From Deltaproteobacteria bacterium (GTDB taxonomy: Bacteria > Desulfobacterota > Desulfobacteria > Desulfobacterales > B30-G6), in assembly GCA_019313725.1 (NCBI GenBank), contig JAFDAT010000238.1, positions 1 to 5,782 on the forward strand: a stretch of DNA of 5,782 nt. Reading direction: 5' to 3'. The position numbers and the translations under genes are program-made. Below, piece by piece: positions 1 to 5,683 of the stretch. A model generated the notes under the pieces. It made no database searches. It saw only the letters and a program-made list of their open reading frames with translations, and was not told the DNA's origin. Positions within the stretch are counted from its first letter, which is position 1, and each line of letters starts with the position of its first letter.

Positions 1-606
1 CAGGGAGGCGGCATTATCCACCCCCAGGACAAGGCGCTGGCCTCGGGATCGTGCCGGCCGTGGACACGTCTGGAACGGACAAAGCTGCAACTGGCCCCGG
101 GTAAGACCAAGCGTTACCGGTTCGAGGTTCACGTGCCCGATGACATTCAGAATGGATGGTGTAAATTTGCCATTGTGGTGGCGCCGGCGCCCGGGACATT
201 TGACAGCATGCAGATGGGGAATCTCAGTGTACCGATTACAGGCTCCATCGCAGTCATTGTATATGTAACGGTAGGTGATGCCGCACCGGACCTGGTGCTG
301 GAAGGTGCTAAAAGGATCAACGCGGATGGGGCAGAACCCCTGGCGATGTTGAGTCTGAAGAACAGGGGCAATGCCCATGCCCGCCCCTTTGGAATCCTGG
401 CGGTAACGGATTCAAACGGCAAATCCGCCGAACTGATGATCGTGCCGTTTCCGGTACTTCCCGGTGAAACCAGGGATATTCAACTCGGAGTGGATTCCAG
501 GCTGTCCGGCATTGAAAAGATGAGCGAACTGGTTTTCCCCATTTTCTTGAAAGGCTTGATCGAATGGGAGGGGGCGGCGGCAAGAATCGAAATCTCGATC
601 GAGTAG
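1..606 (+). CDS. Periplasmic chaperone-like protein with Ig-like domains (5' end missing)
   Basis: The frame is open from base 1 to the TAG at 604-606, giving 201 visible codons; the start and any signal peptide lie outside the window. The GTG at 133 is an internal codon, because matching Ig-like sequence continues upstream of it. Visible residues 21-62 have the pattern Trp, then LAPGK, then alternating beta strand, then VPDDIQNGW. This is typical of a first Ig-like domain in fimbrial-chaperone-like proteins (mature N-domain: W-x-L...L-x-PG...VP...G). After a strand ending in IVYVTVG (about 85-92), residues 97-201 form a second beta domain with SLKNRGNAHARP and LPGE motifs, ending in a strand rich in alternating hydrophobics. 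The likely role is holding or capping exported subunits in the periplasm. It converges on the barrel gene at 941-2941, and a small exported protein lies beyond that, which supports a surface-assembly locus. An alternative is a cell-surface Ig-like or DUF916-like protein that is not a chaperone. The fold is fairly secure, the role is inferred. Confidence 0.6.
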   Translation, partial: QGGGIIHPQDKALASGSCRPWTRLERTKLQLAPGKTKRYRFEVHVPDDIQNGWCKFAIVVAPAPGTFDSMQMGNLSVPITGSIAVIVYVTVGDAAPDLVLEGAKRINADGAEPLAMLSLKNRGNAHARPFGILAVTDSNGKSAELMIVPFPVLPGETRDIQLGVDSRLSGIEKMSELVFPIFLKGLIEWEGAAARIEISIE

Positions 607-704
607 ATACGACGCAACCAGATACATTAATATTTTTACTACTAACGCTTATGTTCAGAGACGCGATCTGCCTGCGTCGCATGCAACGATTAGGCATTCA
701 TTTC

Positions 705-740
705 ATCGAAATCGCTATCGAAATCGGTATCGGAATCGAT
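705..740 (+). repeat. Tandem ATCGNN hexamer array, left arm
   Basis: Six consecutive hexamers begin with ATCG and vary in the last two bases: AA, CT, AA, GT, GA, AT. The strict 6-base phase with variable positions 5 and 6 is seen directly. The array is imperfectly inverse-complementary to the one at 843-878, with about 100 bases between, so the pair could extrude as a cruciform or form a long hairpin in RNA. I recall similar hexamer runs in intergenic DNA of sulfate-reducing Desulfobacterota, but cannot verify that here. Confidence 0.8.
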
Positions 741-842
741 TTCCGGGTGATAACTGAGGTCATTGGTCTTTTTATGTGCCGCGCAACATGCGCTATCAAG
801 GGGTGCAAACGTTCAGATTTTAGGGCCAAATTGTCATATTGT

Positions 843-878
843 TTCGATTTCGATAGCGATCCCGATTTCGATTCGGAT
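843..878 (-). repeat. Tandem ATCGNN hexamer array, right arm (inverted)
   Basis: Read on the plus strand, these are five NNCGAT hexamers (TT, TT, AG, CC, TT) followed by one degenerate unit, TCGGAT. On the minus strand this is the same ATCGNN pattern as the array at 705-740. The two arms share the units ATCGCT-ATCGAA in the same order once inverted, so they look like arms of one inverted element and not two unrelated simple repeats. Confidence 0.8.
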
Positions 879-900
879 TATAAAGCCCAATAGGATGATA

Positions 901-920
901 CTCCGCGGCTTGCCGCGGGG
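901..920. terminator. GC-rich hairpin, possible bidirectional terminator or REP-like palindrome
   Basis: CTCCGCGG (901-908) pairs with CCGCGGGG (913-920) around a four-base CTTG loop: eight pairs, one of them a wobble. It lies 20 bases past the stop of the minus-strand barrel gene and about 300 bases past the plus-strand chaperone-like gene. On the plus strand a T-rich stretch follows (GGTTTCATTGTATTTTTC), but not immediately. On the minus strand no T run follows. It could stop convergent transcription, or it may be a dispersed REP-type palindrome; the sequence alone does not separate these. Confidence 0.5.
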
Positions 921-940
921 AGGTTTCATTGTATTTTTCA

Positions 941-2941
941 TCATTCGTTGATGCGTACCAGTGCAACGTTGAATTCCGCTTCCCCCCTTACCGGTACCAC
1001 AATGCGCTGGGGGGCTTCATCCATCAAGCTCCAGGGCAGGGGGACATCCTGCAGAGCGATGGTGATAAAATGCTCTCCGGATGCCACCGGCCAGAATTCA
1101 AACCCGCCATTGGGGCCGGTTTCCGTGGTAAAACGACCATCCAGGTAAACGGTAATGTTGGCCAAAGCTTCCTCGCCCAGATCGAAATGACCGTTTCTAT
1201 TCTCATCCAGGAAAACCCGACCTACGACTCTGCCCCTTCCGGGTTCGCCCGTATCGACTCCATATAATGAGGGCCTGGTTCCCATGTCGATGTTGTAATT
1301 GATCGAGAACAGGATTCTGGTGCCCTTGATTTTGGCTTCCGATCCATCATCGGGGTCGAAGCTGCCGGTGTTATAATCCGCGTTCAGGCTCATCAGCCAG
1401 TTGTTTAAGAACTGCCACCCCAATCCCAGTGAGAAGCTGGAAACCTTGGTCACGCCCACATCGTCGAACCGCGTATAAAACTGCTGGAAGGAGCCGCTGG
1501 TTCTCAGGTTCCGGAACAGGTATTTTTCAAGGTAAATTTGGAAGTTAAAATCGTCTTCCCGGCGGTCGGATGTGTAGTACTGGGTGTTGGAATTCAGTCT
1601 GTCAAATAATTTTAAGGCCCAATCCTGATCCCAGCGCAGGCCGTGGCGCTCTTTTCGTTCGGGGTATGTATCCCATATATCAATCTGCGGCTGAAGACGG
1701 GTTCTGCCGAAGGGAAACAGATGGCTGGCAAAAGCCTTGTAGGTGTGTTTGTAATTGTTATTATCGGCCGTGCCGGAGTCAGCCGTGTTGGACTGCATAT
1801 TGACGCTGCCGCCAAACTGGGTGTTGCGTCGGAATTGCCAGGTGACATTGGCAAAAGAGGCTGTCGTGATGTAGCCGGGAATGCCGGGATCATCATCCAG
1901 ATTGTTTTTCGAGATTTCGCTACCCAGGCTCCACAACCACCGGAACGAATTTCTATCGCCCCGCCAATAAATACCTTTCCTGTCGTTGTTGATGGTAACA
2001 TCGGTCCACAAAAGATCGGGGGGAATGTATTGTGTGCCGGCACGGTGGGTCCACCTGCCGATTCTCAGATAGGCATCGTACCAGAGACCGGTCTTACCGT
2101 TACTGTCGCTCAACAGATGCAGCTGATGATTCTGCGCGTACGGATTCAGCTGGTACTGGACGGTACCAGACAGGCTTTGATGGGTGTACCCTATCTCCGG
2201 GTCCTGGGTATTCCAGAATTGAAGTGCGAAATCCAACTGGTTGTTGAGACGGTGCTCCATACCCATGCCCTGGAGATTGCCCTGGGTGGCTTCATAGGCC
2301 CTGGCAGCCACACCTTCATATCTGCCGATTTCTCCAAAGTTCAGAAAAAAGGTGGTATCCTTACTGTAGATCCTGTTGCCCATGCCCTGTAATATGGTCG
2401 ACGGCAGCCTGAAACGATAACTCTCGGTTATCAACCGGGGCGCGACACTTCTGTAATTGATGAAATCGGAATCCAGTTGCAGTTCAGTGTTGATGACATA
2501 ATTATTCTGGCGGACCTGTATTCTGTGGCCGTTGGGTTCCCGGAATGCATCATATCCCTCCGAGGTGAGCCCGTCTATTTGAATTTCATAGGAGCCATGC
2601 TCCTGGGTTTCCTGGCGCCAGCGCAGTTCGACACCATGTTCCGTAAATTCAGCCCGGTCATCTATGTCATTGTTATAGTACCGATAGGTGACCCCCAGGG
2701 AACCGGGGTTCCATCCAGGGGCAATGACCCTATCCCTTTTTTTTTCGGCCTCGATTTGTTTGGCCAGGCTTTCTGCATCAATCACCTGGTCAACATAAAT
2801 TTCCGGGGCCTGGGGGGTTGAATTTGTACCGGCGTCGTTTTCAGAGGAGAGGTCCTGTGACAACGTCACGGCGGGAAAAAGGGGGATGAGCAACACGCAA
2901 AGGGTTATGAGAATAAGGTTTTGTGAAAAAAAATGTCTCAT
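941..2941 (-). CDS. Secreted outer-membrane barrel-like protein with C-terminal SdrD-B-like domain
   Basis: The frame is open back to 3181, but I place the start at the ATG at 2941. It begins a clear signal peptide (MRHFFSQ, a hydrophobic run to about residue 25, then a site near TLSQD), and the upstream extension overlaps the small gene. The Shine-Dalgarno signal is weak (GGA about six bases upstream). The product is 666 residues. Residues 30-75 are a charged linker with a short helical stretch (AESLAKQIEAEKKRD). Residues 76-560 are rich in Tyr, Trp, Asn, Gln and Arg with many alternating short strands (such as LGVTYRYYN and SLGLGWQFLNNWLMSLNADY), as expected of a transmembrane beta barrel. 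Residues 570-666 form one SdrD-B/Cna-B-like domain: GRVFLDENRNGHFDLGEE, then ITVYLDG, then GPNGGFEFWPVASGEH. Asp579, Asn581, Asn583, Asp587 and Glu590 fit a calcium-binding EF-hand-like loop. Neighbours suggest a chaperone/usher-like export role. I see no classical usher signature, so a porin or other surface barrel remains possible. Confidence 0.75.
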   Translation of the reverse strand: MRHFFSQNLILITLCVLLIPLFPAVTLSQDLSSENDAGTNSTPQAPEIYVDQVIDAESLAKQIEAEKKRDRVIAPGWNPGSLGVTYRYYNNDIDDRAEFTEHGVELRWRQETQEHGSYEIQIDGLTSEGYDAFREPNGHRIQVRQNNYVINTELQLDSDFINYRSVAPRLITESYRFRLPSTILQGMGNRIYSKDTTFFLNFGEIGRYEGVAARAYEATQGNLQGMGMEHRLNNQLDFALQFWNTQDPEIGYTHQSLSGTVQYQLNPYAQNHQLHLLSDSNGKTGLWYDAYLRIGRWTHRAGTQYIPPDLLWTDVTINNDRKGIYWRGDRNSFRWLWSLGSEISKNNLDDDPGIPGYITTASFANVTWQFRRNTQFGGSVNMQSNTADSGTADNNNYKHTYKAFASHLFPFGRTRLQPQIDIWDTYPERKERHGLRWDQDWALKLFDRLNSNTQYYTSDRREDDFNFQIYLEKYLFRNLRTSGSFQQFYTRFDDVGVTKVSSFSLGLGWQFLNNWLMSLNADYNTGSFDPDDGSEAKIKGTRILFSINYNIDMGTRPSLYGVDTGEPGRGRVVGRVFLDENRNGHFDLGEEALANITVYLDGRFTTETGPNGGFEFWPVASGEHFITIALQDVPLPWSLMDEAPQRIVVPVRGEAEFNVALVRINE

Positions 2942-3039
2942 AAATCCAGTTAAATGGAGGTGGTTGTCAATTAAGTTCGTTAGCTTGGATTCCGCATATC
3001 TTGTATATGGCTCAAGCGGAGGCACAAAATATGGTGCTC

Positions 3040-3069
3040 TAAATAGCAATATTGTGGTTGGCTTGTCAA
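3040..3069 (-). promoter_or_regulatory. Candidate sigma70-type promoter for the barrel gene
   Basis: On the minus strand a perfect TTGACA (3064-3069 complement) is followed after 18 bases by TATTTA (3040-3045 complement). It lies in the 157-base gap between the small secreted-protein gene and the barrel start, about 100 bases upstream of the ATG at 2941. The -10 box matches the consensus at four of six positions and the surroundings are AT-rich. If used, the barrel gene could be transcribed separately from the small gene. Confidence 0.4.
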
Positions 3070-3098
3070 GGTGTTGATTCCGTTGAGGATGTGATTTT

Positions 3099-3467
3099 CT
3101 AAGGGGCGCAGAGAATAAGATACCCAATACCGTTATGGCGGGAATCCATGCTTTTGGTTTCCGGCGCGTCGGTAAGCACATATTGACCCACGGATGGGCT
3201 GTTCAGAGGCGGAAAAGTGTTATTTTCAACGGGTGCCGATGGATTGTTTGGGTTGATTGCTGAAGAGGTTGTCATCTGATTGTCCGTTGAAAGCTGATCC
3301 ATGTTCAAGACAAGACCCGGCGCGATCACAATTTTAAAATTGACACGGGCATGCGCGGGTTGACCGTTGGCGGCGATACTGCTGTCGGCGTATACCGGGC
3401 CGGCATTGGAAATGGCCATCAAGACCAGTAGAAACAGGACAAATTGTTTATAGGTCATTTTATGCAA
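3099..3467 (-). CDS. Small secreted protein, pilin/subunit-like (unrecognised family)
   Basis: It encodes 122 residues from a TTG start at 3467, or 119 from the ATG at 3458. An AAAGGA Shine-Dalgarno sits six bases before the TTG but 15 before the ATG, which favours TTG. Residues 1-28 are a signal peptide: Lys in the n-region, FVLFLLVLMAI core, then SNAGPVYA followed by DSS. The mature protein is about 94 residues. It opens with QPAHARVNFKIVIAPGLVL, an alternating strand like the first strand of small exported fimbrial subunits in this kind of locus as I remember them. A low-complexity Ser/Asn/Pro/Thr-rich middle follows (about 60-95). The C-terminus is YLILCAP. A single cysteine (near the end) argues against an internal disulfide. 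It lies upstream of the barrel gene on the same strand, 157 bases from its start. I do not recognise a named family; a surface subunit or a subunit-like accessory protein is an inference. Confidence 0.65.
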   Translation of the reverse strand: MHKMTYKQFVLFLLVLMAISNAGPVYADSSIAANGQPAHARVNFKIVIAPGLVLNMDQLSTDNQMTTSSAINPNNPSAPVENNTFPPLNSPSVGQYVLTDAPETKSMDSRHNGIGYLILCAP

Positions 3468-3473
3468 AAGTTT

Positions 3474-3479
3474 TCCTTT
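3474..3479 (-). promoter_or_regulatory. Ribosome binding site deciding a TTG start
   Basis: The minus strand reads AAAGGA followed by six bases and then TTG (3467-3465), with ATG three codons further on. The spacing is good for TTG and too long for ATG, so this site argues for the earlier, rarer start codon. Both starts keep the signal peptide intact. Confidence 0.5.
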
Positions 3480-3496
3480 TCAGGCGCTCTGTTGCT

Positions 3497-3525
3497 ATTA
3501 TCAGCGGATTTCGGAAAAACTTTAA
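3497..3525 (-). promoter_or_regulatory. Weak candidate promoter for the small secreted-protein gene
   Basis: On the minus strand GATAAT (complement of 3497-3502) fits a -10 box at five of six positions and is preceded by TG in an extended-10-like context. At 17 bases upstream is TTAAAG (complement of 3520-3525), a poor -35. Initiation would fall about 20-25 bases before the TTG start. It is suggestive only. Confidence 0.28.
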
Positions 3526-3574
3526 TAAATTTCATGCTTGCCTGCCTGCGAGGGCGCATGAAACATGGTGTTCG

Positions 3575-3607
3575 CTTACATCACCACGCAGCATCTGGTG
3601 GTGTAAG
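3575..3607. terminator. Twelve-pair hairpin between the pseudouridine synthase and the small secreted-protein gene
   Basis: CTTACATCACCA (3575-3586) pairs with TGGTGGTGTAAG (3596-3607) around a nine-base loop, with a single wobble pair. It begins 24 bases past the stop codon of the minus-strand pseudouridine synthase, the right place to end that transcript. No T run follows on the minus strand, so it is not a textbook intrinsic terminator; it may instead protect a 3' end or be a dispersed palindrome. Confidence 0.45.
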
Positions 3608-3630
3608 GTTATTCTTTGTCAAAGAAATTT

Positions 3631-4326
3631 TCAGTTTTTAAGCGATTTTACTTCCTTTTTGGTGAGGCGGCGCCAGGATCCTTCAGGCAGGTCGCCCAAG
3701 TGTATACCCGCGACCCTGACCCTTTTCAGACGGGTGACATGGTTGCGTAGTTTTCTGACCATCCGGCGAATCTGCCTGTTTTTACCTTCTTTGAGCTGAA
3801 TCATGAAGCGGTGGCTCGAGAATTGTTTAATTTTTGCCGGCCTGGTTTTTTCCCCCTGAATGAACATGCCGGCCTGCATGCCGGCAAGGGCTTTGGCAGA
3901 TATTGGCAGGGCCGTGGTAACGATATACTCCTTTTCGTGATCAAATGAAGGGTGGAGCAGCCGGTGATGAAGCTCTCCGTCGTTGGTCAGCAGGAGGAGC
4001 CCGGTTGATTCCTTGTCCAGGCGGCCGACCGGGTAGATGCGCTGGGGTATGTCGATGAGGTCGAGGACAATCGGTTCGTCGTTCTGCTCACAGGAGGTGA
4101 TGTAACCTTTGGGTTTGTTAAGGGCGATATAGATAAAATCTTCCTGGTAGCGCAGCTTCTGCCCGTCGACCTCGACACGGTCATTCAGGGGATCGATTTT
4201 GGTCCCGAGTTCGGTAACCGTGCGGCCGTTGACCGTGACTTTGCCCCTGGTGATGTAAACTTCACCTTTGCGCCGCGAACAGAATCCGGCCATGGAGAGA
4301 AATTTTTGAAGTCTTACACGTTCCAT
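3631..4326 (-). CDS. RsuA/RluB/RluF-family pseudouridine synthase
   Basis: The enzyme converts a specific uridine in ribosomal RNA (probably 23S) to pseudouridine in the cytoplasm. The product is 231 residues. Residues 4-50 are an S4 RNA-binding domain (RLQKFLSMAGFCSRRKGE, then GKVTVNG). The catalytic domain follows: IALNKPKGYITS at 67-78, the family motif PVGRLDKESTGLLLLTNDGE at 99-118 with the expected catalytic Asp104, HEKEYIV at 130-136, and EGKNRQIRRM at 180-189. It closes with LPEGSWRRLT at 213-222. The HEKEY segment and the PEG-W-R-LT ending look nearer RluF than RluB to me, but the exact target cannot be fixed by eye, so I give no symbol. The ATG at 4326 is preceded by AGGA with a seven-base spacer on the minus strand. 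It lies downstream of argJ on the same strand, separated by 124 bases with a strong hairpin, so cotranscription is uncertain. Length and motifs indicate an intact gene. Confidence 0.93.
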   Translation of the reverse strand: MERVRLQKFLSMAGFCSRRKGEVYITRGKVTVNGRTVTELGTKIDPLNDRVEVDGQKLRYQEDFIYIALNKPKGYITSCEQNDEPIVLDLIDIPQRIYPVGRLDKESTGLLLLTNDGELHHRLLHPSFDHEKEYIVTTALPISAKALAGMQAGMFIQGEKTRPAKIKQFSSHRFMIQLKEGKNRQIRRMVRKLRNHVTRLKRVRVAGIHLGDLPEGSWRRLTKKEVKSLKN

Positions 4327-4347
4327 AAGGGATTCCTATAGGGAAAC

Positions 4348-4371
4348 CACAAAGACACAAAGTACACAAAG
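4348..4371 (+). repeat. Three CACAAAG repeats
   Basis: CACAAAG occurs at 4348-4354, 4356-4362 and 4365-4371, separated by one and two bases. On the minus strand it reads as CTTTGTG units just upstream of the pseudouridine synthase ribosome site. Similar ACCACAAAGACACAAAG-type strings are, from memory, common dispersed repeats in many environmental bacterial genomes. No function is shown here. Confidence 0.6.
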
Positions 4372-4385
4372 GTTGATATATAGTA

Positions 4386-4398
4386 GCAGCGAAGCTGC
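4386..4398. repeat. Small palindrome GCAGC-GAA-GCTGC
   Basis: This is a five-pair stem with a three-base loop in the argJ to pseudouridine synthase spacer, between the CACAAAG repeats and the long inverted repeat. It resembles a minimal REP-type hairpin. On the minus strand it follows the long hairpin directly. Confidence 0.4.
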
Positions 4399-4403
4399 GT
4401 TCA

Positions 4404-4454
4404 ATAATTGTTTCAAGCCTGAAGGTTCTTATACTTCAGGCTTGAAACAATTAT
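4404..4454. terminator. Perfect 21-bp inverted repeat overlapping the argJ stop codon
   Basis: The left arm (4404-4424, beginning ATAATTGTTTC) and right arm (4434-4454, ending GAAACAATTAT) are exact reverse complements over 21 bases, with a nine-base loop (4425-4433). The TAA stop of argJ (4451-4453) lies inside the right arm. The position suggests an argJ transcript terminator or 3'-end stabiliser. No T run follows on either strand, so it is unlike a standard intrinsic terminator, and the perfect long arms also fit a small mobile palindromic element. Confidence 0.6.
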
Positions 4455-5635
4455 GAGCGGTAGTCGGCGTTGATTTTCACGTAATCGATGGAAAAGTCGC
4501 AGGTCAATACGGAGGCCTCCTCACTGCCCGCATTGAGGTCGATGGTGATGGAAAATTCAGCCTGTTTGAGTACGGCGGTGGCGGCTGATTCCGTTTGAGC
4601 GCCACAGCTCAAGCCGTTGGAAACCATCTGGACATCATCAAAAAAGATGTCCAGGCTGCCAGGATCCATCAGGATGCCGGCCCTTCCTGTAGCTGCGGCT
4701 ATTCTTCCCCAGTTGGCATCTTCACCAAAAATTGCCGTTTTGACCAGGGGAGAATTGGCTACGGTTTCAGCCACTGCCCGGGCATCTTCGGGGGTCATGG
4801 CACCTTTGACGCTCACTTTGACCATCTTTGTCGCACCTTCGGCGTCCCTGACCAATTCCCGGGCAAGGGTGATCAGGACCTCATCCAGCACCGTCTGAAA
4901 TGCCTGCGGGCAACCGCTGTCAGCAAGGGATATGCCGGACAGGCCATTGGCCAGGACGAGTGTCGTGTCGTTGGTGCTGGTATCGCCGTCGATAATGATG
5001 CTGTTCAGGGAGTTTTGGACGGACTTCAGCAGCATTGATCTGAGTATAACAGGTTCGGCCTGGATATCGGTGCATACAAAACACAGCATGGTGGCCATGT
5101 TCGGTGCGATCATCCCGGACCCCTTGGCCAGGCCGGTGACATGGAAGTTTTTGCCGTCCAGCGCTCCCTGGCGATGAACGAGTTTGGGGACGGTATCGGT
5201 GGTCATGATGGCCCGGGAACAATCCATGAATCCCTGTGGCGTGAGCGACCGGGCAAGATCGGGCACGGCCGATTCAATTTTTTCGATGGGCAGCGGGGTG
5301 CCGATGACGCCGGTAGATGCCACCAGGACATCGTTCTCATCAAGTCCCAGGGCTTCAGATACAGCCCGGCCCATGGCGAGCGCATCCTGCATACCCCGAT
5401 CCCCGGTGCAGCAGTTGGCATTGCGGCTGTTCACCAGGATGGCGCGACACCTGCCGGTTTTGACCCGTTCCATGTCAAGCAGTACCGGCGCTGCCTTCAC
5501 CCGGTTGGTGGTAAATACGCCGGCCACATGAGCCGGTACGTCGGAGAAGATCAATCCCAGGTCTTTTGCCCCGTTATTTTTCAGACCGGCGTGAACTCCG
5601 GCGGCTTGGAATCCCGGACAGGCGATGGATGTCAT
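4451..5635 (-). CDS. argJ: Glutamate N-acetyltransferase / ornithine acetyltransferase
   Basis: ArgJ transfers the acetyl group from N-acetylornithine to glutamate, giving ornithine and recycling N-acetylglutamate in cytoplasmic arginine biosynthesis. Some family members also use acetyl-CoA; sequence alone does not settle that here. An upstream in-frame ATG at 5707 exists, but I choose the ATG at 5635. It has AGGGG about eight or nine bases upstream, and the family pattern begins right there (CPGFQAAGVHAGLK at 6-19). The product is 394 residues, normal for the family. Visible motifs: FTTNRVKAAPV at 41-51, NSRNANCCTG at 69-78, ASTGVIG at 106-112 (Thr-Gly of the oxyanion hole), KGSGMIAPNMATML at 171-184, DGDTSTNDT at 216-224, EGATK at 266-270 and GEDANWGRI at 304-312. 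The Ala181-Thr182 bond is the expected self-cleavage site, making Thr182 the N-terminal nucleophile of the beta chain. The C-terminus DYVKINADYRS is the usual ending. The gene appears intact. Confidence 0.97.
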   Translation of the reverse strand: MTSIACPGFQAAGVHAGLKNNGAKDLGLIFSDVPAHVAGVFTTNRVKAAPVLLDMERVKTGRCRAILVNSRNANCCTGDRGMQDALAMGRAVSEALGLDENDVLVASTGVIGTPLPIEKIESAVPDLARSLTPQGFMDCSRAIMTTDTVPKLVHRQGALDGKNFHVTGLAKGSGMIAPNMATMLCFVCTDIQAEPVILRSMLLKSVQNSLNSIIIDGDTSTNDTTLVLANGLSGISLADSGCPQAFQTVLDEVLITLARELVRDAEGATKMVKVSVKGAMTPEDARAVAETVANSPLVKTAIFGEDANWGRIAAATGRAGILMDPGSLDIFFDDVQMVSNGLSCGAQTESAATAVLKQAEFSITIDLNAGSEEASVLTCDFSIDYVKINADYRS

Positions 5636-5683
5636 GGAAAATACCCCTATGGTGTATGCTGAGATACTTGATGCTGGTTGCTG

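Larger units (their letters stand above)
607..940. other. Repeat-bearing intergenic region between convergent genes
   Basis: This is 334 bases between the two convergent stop codons. Open frames cross it (for example 564-893 on the plus strand), but their protein consists of repeat-encoded IEIAIEIGIGID and DFDSDPDFDSD, and the frame overlaps the chaperone-like gene without a credible ribosome site. I therefore call no gene here. The region contains two ATCGNN hexamer arrays in opposite orientation, a short GCGCA-ACA-TGCGC palindrome at 781-793, and a GC-rich hairpin at 901-920. These are listed separately. Confidence 0.7.

Noticed and set aside
610..679. CGACGCA (610-616) and TGCGTCG (673-679) inverted repeat
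   Set aside because: Seven bases separated by 56 is expected by chance and is not supported by any flanking structure.
564..893. 109-codon plus-strand frame following the chaperone-like gene
   Set aside because: It overlaps the 3' end of the real gene, lacks a credible ribosome site, and its regular IE/IG and DFDSD runs are simply the hexamer DNA repeats read in frame.
1643..2392. 249-codon plus-strand frame opposite the barrel gene
   Set aside because: It is a long antisense shadow of the barrel gene; no ribosome site, no signal peptide or recognisable domain, and the minus strand has the signal peptide and SdrD-B motif.
3868..3887. TGCCGGC...GCCGGCA inverted repeat inside the pseudouridine synthase gene
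   Set aside because: It falls within coding sequence for GMQAGM and arises from repeated Gly/Ala/Met codons; no reason to treat it as regulatory.
4595..5038. Plus-strand frames opposite argJ (also 5141-5662)
   Set aside because: They are antisense to argJ, whose motifs fill the minus strand continuously; the plus-strand products look like random Gly/His/Cys-rich sequence.
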